Assembly (NCBI RefSeq): GCF_020966755.1
Contig: NZ_JAJKFT010000010.1
Coordinates: forward strand, 806,001-870,000
Reading direction: 5' to 3'
DNA length: 64,000 nucleotides
From: Blastopirellula sediminis
GTDB taxonomy: Bacteria; Planctomycetota; Planctomycetia; Pirellulales; Pirellulaceae
A program made the position numbers and the translations under genes. The notes under the pieces are model-generated. The model was not told the origin of the DNA and made no database searches. It was given only the letters and a program-made list of their open reading frames with translations. Shown here piece after piece: positions 24,972 to 34,818 of this stretch; within the stretch, counting starts at the first letter, position 1; every line of letters begins with the position of its first letter.

Positions 24972-26489
24972 ATGAATTCGATCGAAATGCTTCCCGCCGA
25001 CGAATACAACGCGGCGCTGGTGAATCATGTCCATCCGCCCGATTGGAGCAACCCAATCCCCAGCGGAAAGTACAACTTGATCGCGATCGGCGGCGGTTCG
25101 GCCGGCATCATTGCGGCGCTCGGCGCCGCCGGCTTGGGAGGAACCTCGGCCCTGATCGAACGGGGACTGCTCGGCGGCGACTGTTTGAACTTCGGCTGCG
25201 TACCGAGCAAAAGCCTGATTCGCTCCGCCCGCGCAGCGCACGCGTTTCAAACCGCTCCGTCGTACGGCGTGAATCCGGTCTGCGATCCGCGGGTTGAATT
25301 CGAGCGCGTGATGGAGCGAATGCGGCATGCCCGCGCCGATATCTCGCGCCATGATGCGGCGCAGCGGTTCTCCGACATGGGGGTCGACGTCTACCTGGGA
25401 GCGGCCAAGTTTACCGCACCTGACGCCGTTCAAGTCGCCGGGCAAACGCTCAAGTTCGCCCGCTGCGTGATCGCCACCGGAGGTCGCCCGCAAGTTCCGC
25501 CGATTCCTGGCCTGGAAGAATCCGGCTATCTGACCAACGAAACGATCTTTTCGCTCACCAAGTTGCCGGCCCGTCTGGCGGTGCTCGGTTTGGGTCCGAT
25601 TGGCGCCGAGATGGCCCAGACCTTTCGCCGCTTTGGGAGCGAAGTCCACGCGATCGAAAAGGAATCGCGTCCTTTGTCGCGCGAAGAGCCGGCCGCCAGC
25701 GACGTGATTCGGCAACAACTGCTGCGCGAAGGAGTTCACCTTTACTTTCATCACCTGGTGACGCGGGTCGAAAAGAACGGCGACTCGATCCGGGTGACGA
25801 TCGATGCGGCCGGCGATACGCAAGTGATCGAAGTCGACGCCATCCTGGTGGCGCTTGGCAGACGGCCGAACGTCGAGGGGCTGAGCCTCGATAAGGCGGG
25901 GGTCGAGTTCAACAAGAAAGGAGTGATCGTTAACGATCGCCTGCAGACGACCAATCCGCGCATCTTCGCCGCTGGAGACATCGCCGGCAGTTATCAGTTC
26001 ACGCACGCCGCCGATGCGATGGCGCGGGCCTGTCTGCGCAATTCGCTCTTCTACGGCAACGAGCGGCTCTCGAACATGATCATGCCGCGCACGACTTATA
26101 CCGATCCGGAAGTCGCCCATGTCGGTTTGACGCCGGCGCAAGCGCAGGAACAAGGCTTGCAGATCGATAGCTATCGCGAAGAGATGAGGAACGTCGACCG
26201 TGCGGTGGTCGACGGAGAAACGGCCGGCTACGCCGTCATTCATACGCGGCGGGGATCCGGCACAGTGGTAGGAGCTACGATCGTTGCGCCGCATGCCGGC
26301 GAAATGATCGGCGAGGTCGCCCTCTTGATGACCAGCGGCCGGAAGTTGGATACGCTTTCCAGCGTGATCCATTGCTACCCGACGCAGGTCGAAGTTCTTA
26401 AACGAATCGCCGATCAATATCGCCGCACGAAGCTCTCTCCTCTAGTGAAAGCCTTGTTCCAAAAATGGTTGGCTTGGCATCGTCGTTAA
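24972..26489 (+). CDS. FAD-dependent pyridine nucleotide-disulfide oxidoreductase (mercuric-reductase-like)
   Basis: 505 residues. FAD site I-A-I-G-G-G-S-A-G (~38-46). Redox pair in C-L-N-F-G-C-V-P-S-K. The NAD(P) region is L-A-V-L-G-L-G-P-I-G-A-E-M-A, and the second FAD motif is I-F-A-A-G-D-I-A-G. The dimer-interface end has H-C-Y-P-T-Q, with the His that pairs with a Glu in this family. The C-terminal vicinal Cys pair and the N-terminal metal-binding domain of true MerA are absent. It is therefore better called a generic disulfide reductase, perhaps lipoamide- or quinone-linked. Confidence 0.9.
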   Translation: MNSIEMLPADEYNAALVNHVHPPDWSNPIPSGKYNLIAIGGGSAGIIAALGAAGLGGTSALIERGLLGGDCLNFGCVPSKSLIRSARAAHAFQTAPSYGVNPVCDPRVEFERVMERMRHARADISRHDAAQRFSDMGVDVYLGAAKFTAPDAVQVAGQTLKFARCVIATGGRPQVPPIPGLEESGYLTNETIFSLTKLPARLAVLGLGPIGAEMAQTFRRFGSEVHAIEKESRPLSREEPAASDVIRQQLLREGVHLYFHHLVTRVEKNGDSIRVTIDAAGDTQVIEVDAILVALGRRPNVEGLSLDKAGVEFNKKGVIVNDRLQTTNPRIFAAGDIAGSYQFTHAADAMARACLRNSLFYGNERLSNMIMPRTTYTDPEVAHVGLTPAQAQEQGLQIDSYREEMRNVDRAVVDGETAGYAVIHTRRGSGTVVGATIVAPHAGEMIGEVALLMTSGRKLDTLSSVIHCYPTQVEVLKRIADQYRRTKLSPLVKALFQKWLAWHRR

Positions 26490-26495
26490 CAACGG

Positions 26496-26930
26496 CTAAT
26501 CGCCGACGCCGATGTCGACGTCGAACGCACGTTGCACGAGCGAGTTCTCATGATGCTCGTGATGCAGGTAGCGTTCGGCGAACTTCCGGAAGCGACCTCG
26601 CAGGTCGGCGCTGTATGGCGCCTCCTGATAGTCCGCCTCGCGGCGACATTCTCTTACTTCCAACAAAAATAAAGGGTGTTCGCCTGACAATCTTGCGGCC
26701 TCATCCGCCAAGTGAGGTGCGCGACGGAGCACGTCGCTCATGTAACCGCCATGTTCTTCGGCTAAAAAATGCTCGTACAGACGATCGTAAAGTTCGTCCA
26801 ACATGCCGGTCAACGAAACCCGCTCCATTCGTCCATTGTCGTCCGCGGAAAGGACGTAATGGATTTCGCGAAGCAAGTGATGCTCCATTACTAACGCATG
26901 AAAATCTAAGCGAACTGCTTGCTCTGTCAT
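26496..26930 (-). CDS. Hemerythrin-like (HHE) protein
   Basis: 144 residues. Four helices carry the expected metal ligands: L-V-M-E-H-H (helix 1), H-F-L-A-E-E-H (helix 2), E-H-P-L-F (helix 3) and Y-L-H-H-E-H-H-E-N (helix 4). The protein is likely a cytosolic di-iron, O2- or NO-responsive protein. It converges on the disulfide reductase, with 6 bp between the stops. Confidence 0.82.
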   Translation of the reverse strand: MTEQAVRLDFHALVMEHHLLREIHYVLSADDNGRMERVSLTGMLDELYDRLYEHFLAEEHGGYMSDVLRRAPHLADEAARLSGEHPLFLLEVRECRREADYQEAPYSADLRGRFRKFAERYLHHEHHENSLVQRAFDVDIGVGD

Positions 26931-27243
26931 CGTCCATCCTCCAGCCCAGGAAAAGGATTCAAGTGAGCGGCCATGGGTCGCACTAAGGCGACGTCGACGA
27001 CAGTGATCAAAGGCAGGGCGTGCCCAATATTATAAGCGTATGCGCGGAGAGATATTACCTGATATTTCTCGAAGAAAATGCAAAATAGACGCCGCTAACC
27101 TGCTTAGATTTCGGCCGCTAAATTCGCAGTGCGCAAACGGTTCGTCTACAATAAACGAACCCGTTTTCGATCGTCGTCGGCGACGTTTTTTTGAACCGCT
27201 TCGCCGCAGTTCGCACCACTATCGCTCCTAGGAATTTAATTCG
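26931..27243. other. 313-bp divergent intergenic region
   Basis: It lies between the leftward hemerythrin-like gene and the rightward DUF4261-like gene. The middle (27030-27080) is AT-rich and probably contains promoter elements, which I cannot define. A 63-residue open frame at 27040-27231 has no support. Confidence 0.4.
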
Positions 27244-28080
27244 GTGGAAGCCGCCAAAGCATACGTCGTTCGCCTCCTCTATCGCTCGCGTCCAACGCTT
27301 CGTAAGTCAGCGATTCTTGCGAAGCTGGAGAATTATGCGCCCGATTTTACGCCACTAGACGGGGACCGTGATGAGGGGCTGCTAGCTTTCGTCCGGAGCG
27401 AGCCCCTTTTCGAAAAAGCGCAGTGGATCGCGACCCCGGCCCCGTTTGATGAAGCGACTTGCGACGAAGCGTGGACCGAAGGCTTGGAGCAATCGTGGAA
27501 CTGGCCCGAAGCGCGCGACGTCGCCGCCGAGTGCAAATTTGAAATCCAAGTCGCCGACGTCCGCGCCCTTGATCTGCCAGCGGCGCGTCGCCTGCGGATG
27601 ATCCAACAGGTCGTTGCCGCGATCCTCCATTCGGCGCCCTGCGACGCGATCTACTGGACCGCTTCCCGATCCTTCGTTTCCCCCGCCGAGTTTCTGGCCG
27701 CGGTCGATTCGCTCGAAGAGCACCCATGGCTCGCCCCCGGCGCGATCCATATCCGCCAGTTCCGCGTGGTTGAGTACGAAGATGGCGCCGACGCCAACCT
27801 CCAAGACGCGCTGCTCGACAGCGTCGGGCTCAACACGCTTGGCTTGCCGGACGTGCAGTGTCACTTTCGCGGCATCGACGCCCAGTTGATCGTGCCGCTC
27901 CTCTACCGCGCCGCGTGCACCCTGTTTGAAACCGGCAGGGTCGCCGCCGGAGATGCAGTCGCCGGAATTCGCCCCGGGCAATTTTGGCGCCATCGGGGGG
28001 AGAAATCGCTCGCACCGCCGCTCAGAACCGTCGTTGACATTGCTCCTTCCGGGGGGCACAAAGCGGGCGTCAGGGACTGA
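27244..28080 (+). CDS. DUF4261-like protein
   Basis: 278 residues with a GTG start; AGGAA lies upstream. The middle and end show the pattern of DUF4261 proteins: I-L-H-S-A-P-C-D-A-I-Y-W-T-A-S (residues ~130-144), then G-L-P-D-V-Q-C-H-F-R-G-I-D, then the C-terminal L-F-E-T-G-R-V-A-A-G-D-A-V-A-G. It is predicted to be cytosolic. The function of the family is unknown. It stands alone between a hemerythrin-like gene and an AraC regulator. Confidence 0.75.
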   Translation: MEAAKAYVVRLLYRSRPTLRKSAILAKLENYAPDFTPLDGDRDEGLLAFVRSEPLFEKAQWIATPAPFDEATCDEAWTEGLEQSWNWPEARDVAAECKFEIQVADVRALDLPAARRLRMIQQVVAAILHSAPCDAIYWTASRSFVSPAEFLAAVDSLEEHPWLAPGAIHIRQFRVVEYEDGADANLQDALLDSVGLNTLGLPDVQCHFRGIDAQLIVPLLYRAACTLFETGRVAAGDAVAGIRPGQFWRHRGEKSLAPPLRTVVDIAPSGGHKAGVRD

Positions 28081-28211
28081 TTTGAGGTGATATTGGGCGA
28101 ATTCACGCGCTATTTCCCGAAAAATCCAAGATCTCGTGTGCATACGTGCCCAGTATGGCTATCTTAAAAAGAGAGCCCCAGAAATCGCAAACCCACGCGT
28201 AGACAGCTGTC

Positions 28212-29099
28212 GTGACGATTGCATTTGAAAAACTCGTTCCGCCGCCTGGACATTCATTTCGCTGCTTTGAGCGCTCGGCGCTTGAGACTCCGGCGAAGTG
28301 GCACCGGCACCCAGAATTGGAAATCACCTTCGTTCCTTATGGGACGGGCACGCGGCTAGTCGGCGACCATGTCGCTCGCTACAGCCCTGGCGATCTCGTC
28401 TTCTCTGGCGAGAACCTGCCGCACACGTGGCTTTCTGACGACTTCGTCGGCAAGAAGTTCGACCGGCACATCGCCTACGTCATTCAGTTCAGCATCGACT
28501 TCCTCGGCGCCACGTTTTTCGACGCGCCGGAACTGACCGACGTCCGGATGATGCTGCACAAAGCTCGCCGCGGCCTCCTCTTTGGCGCCGAAACGACGCA
28601 CAAGGTTGGCGAGATCATGAAGCGGATGCCCGAGCAACAAGGGCTGCCGCAGCTGATCTCGCTCTTGGAATGCCTGAACCTGCTCGCCGAAGAAGGGGGC
28701 GAAGTCCTGGCCAGCGAAGGCTACACGCCGGGCTTCGACAACGCTTCGGACTGGCGCATCGACAAGGCCTGCAATTACATCAACGAACATCTGGAAGATC
28801 CCGAGCTGTCGCACGCTGCGATCTGCAAAGAAGTCGACATGAACCCGTCGTCGTTCAGCCGGATGTTCAAGCGAGCCACCGGCCGCACCGTGACGCAATA
28901 CGTCAGCGAACTGCGGATCGGCATCGCTTGCCGCCTGCTGATGGAAACCGGCGACAGCATCCTGGACGTCAGCCTGAAGTCAGGCTTCGACAACCTGTCG
29001 AGCTTCAACCGCAGCTTCCGCAAGATCAAGCAGATGACGCCGCGGGAATATCGCTCGACCTTCCTCGAAGCGAACAAGACGACGGCCGTTCCGGTTTAG
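28212..29099 (+). CDS. AraC-family transcriptional regulator
   Basis: 295 residues, GTG start. The N-terminal cupin has H-R-H-P-E-L-E-I-T-F-V and Y-S-P-G-D-L-V-F, the sensor barrel of AraC regulators. The C-terminal double helix-turn-helix starts at I-D-K-A-C-N-Y-I-N-E-H-L and ends F-D-N-L-S-S-F-N-R-S-F-R-K-I-K-Q-M-T-P-R-E-Y-R, the AraC signature. It probably senses a sugar or related small molecule (family knowledge). No clear target gene adjoins; the sugar set at 35678-41194 is the nearest candidate. Confidence 0.92.
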   Translation: MTIAFEKLVPPPGHSFRCFERSALETPAKWHRHPELEITFVPYGTGTRLVGDHVARYSPGDLVFSGENLPHTWLSDDFVGKKFDRHIAYVIQFSIDFLGATFFDAPELTDVRMMLHKARRGLLFGAETTHKVGEIMKRMPEQQGLPQLISLLECLNLLAEEGGEVLASEGYTPGFDNASDWRIDKACNYINEHLEDPELSHAAICKEVDMNPSSFSRMFKRATGRTVTQYVSELRIGIACRLLMETGDSILDVSLKSGFDNLSSFNRSFRKIKQMTPREYRSTFLEANKTTAVPV

Positions 29100-29132
29100 T
29101 TCGACGTTGCCGTATCAAGCGGCGCGCCAGCG

Positions 29133-29273
29133 CAACACTAGCCCGCAGCGCAAGCGAGGGAATTTGCGCGGCGCAATTGTCAGAGCTTCCCTACGCGTGG
29201 AGCCGAAAACATAGGCCCAGCTCTTCGCCAGATTCCGACCGCATTCCCTCGCTTGCGCTGCGGGCTAGTGTTG
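29133..29273. repeat. CTAGCCC-type inverted pair, 31-nt perfect arms
   Basis: Arms 29133-29163 and 29243-29273 are exact reverse complements, starting CAACACTAGCCCGCAGCG. The 79-bp core between them has no internal repeat. It lies between the convergent AraC and DUF1598 genes. Confidence 0.92.
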
Positions 29274-29349
29274 GGCAATTGCGAATCGCCAACTACGTCC
29301 GGTCTGCACAACGGACCCTACAAGAAGCAAGCCGACGAGCCAATAAAAA

Positions 29350-29374
29350 AAGCCGATCCAACTTGGATCGGCTT
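29350..29374 (-). terminator. Rho-independent terminator of the DUF1598 gene
   Basis: AAGCCGATCCAA (29350-29361) pairs with TTGGATCGGCTT (29363-29374). The minus-strand side runs into a T-rich tract, so it ends the leftward transcript; the plus side is also T-rich. Confidence 0.88.
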
Positions 29375-29403
29375 TCTTTGTTTCTTGCTTAAGCGGGGAA
29401 CGC

Positions 29404-30786
29404 TTAGTCCCACCACCATTGGCCCGGGGCGAGTTCCGGAACTTTGATTTCGGCACGTTCCTTCTCGAGGGCGCCATTTTCGTCTTCGATCATCTGTTCC
29501 GGCAACAGGGCGTACTTCGGTTTGATCGAGACGCCGCCGCCGATCGGCGTGACCAGGCGATTCCCCTTCCAGACCGCGTTGACGGCGGTTTCGACCTGGT
29601 TCGGAGCGTTGTAGACTTCGACCGGGTAGCGGCTTTCGTCGTTGAAGACGCCGAGGTTCCAGTGGGCCTGACCGTACAGGTCGTACTCTTGGATGTAAGC
29701 GGCCGCGATCAGCATGTCGATCTGGTTACGCATCTGAGCGTAGACCGGCGAACGCTTGGCCAGTTCGGGATACGCCTTGGTGAAAGCCATGGTGAACATC
29801 CGGCTGGCCGGATCTTCGCCGCCCGACTGCACGCGACCGCCGTCGCGGGTCACCATTTCGTTTTCGCCAATCAGCTTCACGCCTTCGCCGACCAGTTCCA
29901 TCGCCAGGCCGTCTTCGCTCAGCTTCACGCATTCGTAGTTCGGGGTAAAGAACCAACGCTGCAGAGCGTTCTTCGAACCGCCGCGCGACTTTTCGGTGTA
30001 GCTCGGAATCCGAACCGGAGGACGTTCCAGGCCGATGCCGATCAACTTCATGCGATAGTCCGCTTCGACCAGCGTCTTGGCGAAGTTGGTCTTCGGCGAG
30101 ATGCCGGTGACGGTCACGTCTTGCTTGCCGAGGGCTTGCTGCATTCCCGGAACGAGCGTCGCCACGTTGATCTTGGCCAGGTCGGTCCCGACGCTGCGGA
30201 GATACTCTTGGTAGTTCTTCAAACCTTCCTTGGTCGGGTCAATCGAGACGCCGACGAAGTTCACTCCCTTGGTGCCAGGAGCGTAAGCACGCAAAGCGAC
30301 GATCATATCGTCGAGCGATAGAATCGCTTTCCCGCTCGTCGTACCGACGGCGCGACCAGTAAGATCGCTGACGAATCCTTCCGCCGGACCGGCGATCACA
30401 ATGTCGCCCGATTCGGGATAGAAGAAGACGTACTTCAACTGGGTCAAGCCGGCGAGATTCTTCATCTCTTCCGGAATGGTGTTGTTTTCTTCGGTCGCCT
30501 TGGCGAGCGCCGCTTCCAAGCGATTGAGCGAGATCATGCGAAGTTCGCTCGGCTTGGTCAGTTCCGGCGCCAAGGTCGCCTTGGCGGCTTGCACGCGCTG
30601 ACGCATCAGTTGGCCGGTCGGATCCGAAGCCTGCTGCATCCGCAACACGCCCTGCGCGTCGACGTAAACGCCTGACTGCTGGAAGTTGTTATTGTTGTTG
30701 GTTTGAGCCGCGGCCGGCGCGACCAACAATCCGACTGCGAACGTCGCTAGCAGCAAGTGAAACAGCCGGGTCGAGCGGGATTCCAT
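29404..30786 (-). CDS. Secreted DUF1598 protein
   Basis: 460 residues from the ATG at 30786, with AAGGA upstream. The signal peptide ends A-A-A-Q, followed by an Asn-rich start (T-N-N-N-N-N). The body matches the planctomycete DUF1598 family: Y-F/F-Y-P-E-S-G-D-I-V-I-A-G-P-A-E-G, a Gly-rich stretch G-G-G-V-S-I-K-P, and W-F-F-T-P-N-Y-E-C-V near the middle. Probably periplasmic or in the cell wall; function unknown. It has its own terminator and no operon partners. Confidence 0.9.
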   Translation of the reverse strand: MESRSTRLFHLLLATFAVGLLVAPAAAQTNNNNNFQQSGVYVDAQGVLRMQQASDPTGQLMRQRVQAAKATLAPELTKPSELRMISLNRLEAALAKATEENNTIPEEMKNLAGLTQLKYVFFYPESGDIVIAGPAEGFVSDLTGRAVGTTSGKAILSLDDMIVALRAYAPGTKGVNFVGVSIDPTKEGLKNYQEYLRSVGTDLAKINVATLVPGMQQALGKQDVTVTGISPKTNFAKTLVEADYRMKLIGIGLERPPVRIPSYTEKSRGGSKNALQRWFFTPNYECVKLSEDGLAMELVGEGVKLIGENEMVTRDGGRVQSGGEDPASRMFTMAFTKAYPELAKRSPVYAQMRNQIDMLIAAAYIQEYDLYGQAHWNLGVFNDESRYPVEVYNAPNQVETAVNAVWKGNRLVTPIGGGVSIKPKYALLPEQMIEDENGALEKERAEIKVPELAPGQWWWD

Positions 30787-31054
30787 GTCTGATCCTTGGT
30801 CCAAATACGCAGCAAGAAAGGGTAGGCGCGAAATGCTCGCCGCTGATTCCAGCAGCGAAAGATGAGCGGGCAATAGCCGTTACAGTTAACCTAGGGCAAA
30901 TTGCCGTAAGTAAGCTGTCCCTTTGATCTTAATTTGGGAAAATAGGGAAGGCAAGCAATCGGTAAAAAAGGCTCCGGCCGTGCCGATTTTTCGACATCGG
31001 CGGCCACAACCCTGCCTTCATTGCGCGCAAGCTATTTACAGATATAGACTTGCG

Positions 31055-34000
31055 CTAATTCTTGCTCGCCCGCCGTGCGTTTGGCGGGGCGGTGATCAGT
31101 TTGAAGTTCCCCTCTCCTAGCAACTGATCGACCCGATCTCGCATCTCCAGCGAGACGTCGACCCGGCGGGAAGTTCGCAACAGAGCCGCATGACCATCGG
31201 TCAGCTGCAGAACGAGCTGTAGATCGCAATCGCCCGGATAGGCCCGGAGAATCTCGTTCAAACTCGGCAGAATCTCGGCGCCATGGTGCGCTTCGTCGAT
31301 CCGAATCCGGACCCCTTTGGTATAGCGGGCATGGGCGTCTTCGATCGGCACCAGGTTGTTGACGATCATATTCGCCTCGTCGTCACCCCCTCGTTTGTCG
31401 ACTCGTCCTTCGACGATGAAGACCGCTTCCGTTTTTACCAGATCTCCGAAATTTGCGTATTGCTCCGGCCACATGATGCAGCGGATCGCGCCGTTGACGT
31501 CTTCCAGGTCGAAGTTGGCGTACTTCGTGTTGTTGCTTCCTGGACGAGCTCGCTTGGTATGGGCCAGCTTGATCGAGGAGATCATCCCCCCCATCACGAC
31601 ATCCTGCTTGTCCTTCATCTGCGGAATGTCAGTCGACGTGTGCGAGCAATAGATCGCGAACGACTTTTCGTACTCGGCCAGCGGGTGACTGGTGAGGAAG
31701 AAGCCGAGCACTTCCTTCTCGTAGAGCAGCTTCTCGCGTTCGTTCCACTCTTCCACTTCGGGCAGCTTCACCGCTTTGGGCGCCGAGCCGTTGGCTTCTT
31801 CCATGGCGGCGAACAAGTTCTTCTGCCCCGCTTTGCGATCGGCAAGCGCTGCGGCGCCGGCCGTGATCGCTTTTTCGAGCGCTGCGACCATCTGGGCGCG
31901 GACCGGATGAAGCGTGTCGAAGGCGCCAGCCTTGATCAACGTTTCGATCGCCGCACGGTTGCACTGCGACGTATCGACTCGTTCGCAGAAATCGAAGATG
32001 TCGGTGAACGGACCATCCTTGCGCCGCGCGGCGACAATCGATTCGGCCGCGCCGCCGCCGCAACCCTTGATCGCACTAAGCGCAAACGGAATTTTGCCGT
32101 CGACCACCGAGAACTCAACGTCCGACGTATTCACGTTCGGCGCGAGGACCTCGATCTGCATCCGGTCGGCGTCTTCCATATGCTCGACAAGCGAGTCTTT
32201 CGTCTTGAAGTTACGCCCGGAGATGTCGCCCGAAAGGAGGGCCGCCATGAACTCCTTGGGATAGTGGGTCTTCAAGTACGCGGTCTGATAGGCGACCAGC
32301 GCGTAGGCGGTCGAGTGGCTTTTGTTAAAGCCATAACCGGCGAACTTGACGATCATCTCCCAAAATTCTTCCGCTTCTTTCTGGGTCAGACCTTTCTCCG
32401 TCGCACCGATCATGAACTGTTCGCGGTTCTGCTGGATCAGCGACTCTTTCTTCTTGCTGATCGCCTTAATGCAGGTGTACGCTTTGGCGAGCGGAATGTC
32501 CCCCAAGCGATTCAGAATCCGCATGACCTGTTCCTGGTAAACCATCACGCCGTTGGTTTCAGCCAGGATCTCTTCGAGCACTTCGTGCTTGTATTCGGCC
32601 GCTTTGCGACCGTTTTTCACTTCGATGTACTCGTCGACCATGCCCCCTTCGAGCGGACCAGGTCGATAGAGCGCATTGGTCGCGATGATGTCGAGGAAGC
32701 TGTCGGGACGCATCCGCCGTAAGAGGTCGCGAATACCGCCGCTTTCGAGCTGGAACACCCCCTTCGTTTCGCCGCGTCGCAGCAATGCGAATGTCTCTTC
32801 GTCGTCGAGCGGCATCTTGTGGATGTCGAACGGCTTCCCTTCACGCTGTTCGATCAGATCGATCGCGTTGCGCAGAATCGTCAAGTTGCGCAAGCCCAGG
32901 AAGTCCATCTTCAGCAGACCGGCCGCTTCGACGTCGTTCATCGACCACTGCGTGATCAAGTCTTCCTTGCCGGTCACGCGGCAAAGAGGGACATATTCGG
33001 TCAGCGGCTGGTCGGCGATCACCACCGCCGCCGCGTGCGTACCGACGTTCCGCGCCAAGCCTTCGATCTTCATCGCCAGCGTCAGCACTTCGCGGGCTTC
33101 GCTGTCATGCTCGTAGGCGTTCTTCAGCTCTTCGCTCGCTTCGATCGCCGCCTTCAGCTTGATGCCGAGCGTTTCCGGCACCATGCCGGTAATCGCATTG
33201 ACGCGATCAAGCGGCAAGCCGAGCGCGCGGCCGACGTCTTTGATCGCCGCGCGAGCCGCGAGCGTACCGAACGTACCGATCTGCGCGACGTTGTCTTCGC
33301 CGTACTTGTCTTTCACGTAGCGAATGACGAGCCCGCGCCGCTCTTTGTCAAAGTCGATATCGATATCGGGGGCTTCCAAGCGGTTTTCGTCGAGGAACCG
33401 CTCGAACAGCAAGTCGTACTTGATCGGGCAAACGTGGCTCATGTAGAGCGCATAACAGACGATTGCGCCGACGCCGCTACCGCGCGCGGTGGCCGGAATG
33501 TTTTGCTTCCGGGCTTCGACCACAAAGTCCCACACGATCAGGAAGTAGTTCGGGAAGCCAAGTCGGCTGATCACCCCCAACTCGCGGTCGAGTCGCGTCA
33601 TGACGACGTCCGATAATTCGCCGCCGGGACACATCTCTTCGTTCCCTTCGTACCGCTCTTTGAGCCCTTGGATGCAGAGCTCGCGCAGGTATTCGTCGGC
33701 CGTCTTCTCCGGCGGCAGAGCGAAGGTGGGGAAGTAGCGTTTGCCCAACTCCAGGTCGATGTCGACCGTGTCGGCGATTTCCTGACTGCGCGAGACGGCA
33801 TGCTCCAGCCCCGCGAAGTCGGCGTACATCTGATCTTGCGAACGGAGGAAAAACTGATCGTTCTCCATTCGCATCCGGTTGGTGTCAGTCCGGAACTTGC
33901 CGGTGTTGATGCAGAGCATCACGTCTTGCGCTTCGGCGTCTTCCTGATCGACATAGTGGGTGTCGCTGGTCGCAACCAACGGCACGCCGATCTTGTTGGC

Positions 34001-34600
34001 GATGTCGACGGCGCCTTCCAGTTGCATCCGCTGAATGTCGAGACCGTTGTTCATGATCTCGATGAAGTAGCGATCGCCGAAGACCTTCTCGAACCAACCC
34101 GAGATGTTGGCGCCTTCCTTCATCAAGTCTTCGGTCGACGTGCCGCGGAGGATTGCCTTCGAAAATTCACTGCTGACGCAACCGCTGAGGCAGATGATCC
34201 CCTCGCTATGCTTCTGCAGCAGCTCTTTGTCGATCCGCGGCTTGAAGTAAAAGCCTTCCAGGTAAGCGGCCGAGGCCAGCTTCACCAGGTTGCGAAAGCC
34301 AGTCCGGTTTTGCGCAAGCAGGGTCAGGTGATAGTTCGAGTCGCGCTGGCTTCCCGATTTTTCGAACCGGCTGCCCGGCGCGATGTACGCCTCGTAGCCG
34401 ATGATCGGGTTGATTTCGTTCGATTTGCACTCGCGATAGAACTGCAGCGCGCCGTGCAGGTTACCGTGGTCGGTAATCGCCAGAGCGTTCATGCCGTGGC
34501 TCTTCGCCCGAGCGACCAATCGCGGAATCGACCCGGCTCCATCGAGCAGGCTGTAGTGCGAATGGCAATGCAGGTGGACGAAGCGGCGATCGCTCATCAT
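31055..34600 (-). CDS. dnaE: DNA polymerase III alpha subunit
   Basis: 1181 residues, the normal length for DnaE. The N-terminal PHP domain has H-L-H-C-H-S-H-Y-S and I-T-D-H-G. The catalytic palm has P-D-I-D-I-D-F-D (two of the three acidic residues) after A-R-G-S-G-V-G-A. The fingers, tandem HhH and a C-terminal OB fold (V-V-M-G-G-M-I-S-S-I-K) follow. It is the replicative polymerase, acting with the clamp and clamp loader. A second ATG lies one codon in (34597). The gene stands alone, and no nearby dnaQ or imuB-type gene suggests the error-prone variant. Confidence 0.97.
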   Translation of the reverse strand: MMSDRRFVHLHCHSHYSLLDGAGSIPRLVARAKSHGMNALAITDHGNLHGALQFYRECKSNEINPIIGYEAYIAPGSRFEKSGSQRDSNYHLTLLAQNRTGFRNLVKLASAAYLEGFYFKPRIDKELLQKHSEGIICLSGCVSSEFSKAILRGTSTEDLMKEGANISGWFEKVFGDRYFIEIMNNGLDIQRMQLEGAVDIANKIGVPLVATSDTHYVDQEDAEAQDVMLCINTGKFRTDTNRMRMENDQFFLRSQDQMYADFAGLEHAVSRSQEIADTVDIDLELGKRYFPTFALPPEKTADEYLRELCIQGLKERYEGNEEMCPGGELSDVVMTRLDRELGVISRLGFPNYFLIVWDFVVEARKQNIPATARGSGVGAIVCYALYMSHVCPIKYDLLFERFLDENRLEAPDIDIDFDKERRGLVIRYVKDKYGEDNVAQIGTFGTLAARAAIKDVGRALGLPLDRVNAITGMVPETLGIKLKAAIEASEELKNAYEHDSEAREVLTLAMKIEGLARNVGTHAAAVVIADQPLTEYVPLCRVTGKEDLITQWSMNDVEAAGLLKMDFLGLRNLTILRNAIDLIEQREGKPFDIHKMPLDDEETFALLRRGETKGVFQLESGGIRDLLRRMRPDSFLDIIATNALYRPGPLEGGMVDEYIEVKNGRKAAEYKHEVLEEILAETNGVMVYQEQVMRILNRLGDIPLAKAYTCIKAISKKKESLIQQNREQFMIGATEKGLTQKEAEEFWEMIVKFAGYGFNKSHSTAYALVAYQTAYLKTHYPKEFMAALLSGDISGRNFKTKDSLVEHMEDADRMQIEVLAPNVNTSDVEFSVVDGKIPFALSAIKGCGGGAAESIVAARRKDGPFTDIFDFCERVDTSQCNRAAIETLIKAGAFDTLHPVRAQMVAALEKAITAGAAALADRKAGQKNLFAAMEEANGSAPKAVKLPEVEEWNEREKLLYEKEVLGFFLTSHPLAEYEKSFAIYCSHTSTDIPQMKDKQDVVMGGMISSIKLAHTKRARPGSNNTKYANFDLEDVNGAIRCIMWPEQYANFGDLVKTEAVFIVEGRVDKRGGDDEANMIVNNLVPIEDAHARYTKGVRIRIDEAHHGAEILPSLNEILRAYPGDCDLQLVLQLTDGHAALLRTSRRVDVSLEMRDRVDQLLGEGNFKLITAPPNARRASKN

Positions 34601-34818
34601 TCCCTCCCAGGCGAAAAGAGCAGGCGTTCCTTCAGTGCGGCGAAAGCGTCGCCGCGGTAGACAGCTTTGATTCTAACCTGACGGCCGCAGGTTGATAACC
34701 ATCAAGACTTTTTTGCGGGACTTCCCCAAACAATTTTTGCCGCACAGCTTGCCCAGCCGGCATCTTGGGTTCCAATAGAGATCTCTCCCGTTTTGCACAT
34801 CCCTCGGAGTTCCCACCG

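Noticed and set aside
24822-26417. A 531-codon open frame on the minus strand.
   Set aside because: It lies opposite the disulfide reductase gene, has Arg/His-rich composition without any family pattern, and is a codon-bias shadow.
24972-26489. Naming the flavoprotein mercuric reductase (merA).
   Set aside because: The C-terminal vicinal Cys pair and the heavy-metal domain are absent and there are no mer genes near.
27040-27231. A 63-codon plus-strand frame before the DUF4261-like gene.
   Set aside because: Product is Arg-rich without pattern and lacks a ribosome site; more likely promoter DNA.
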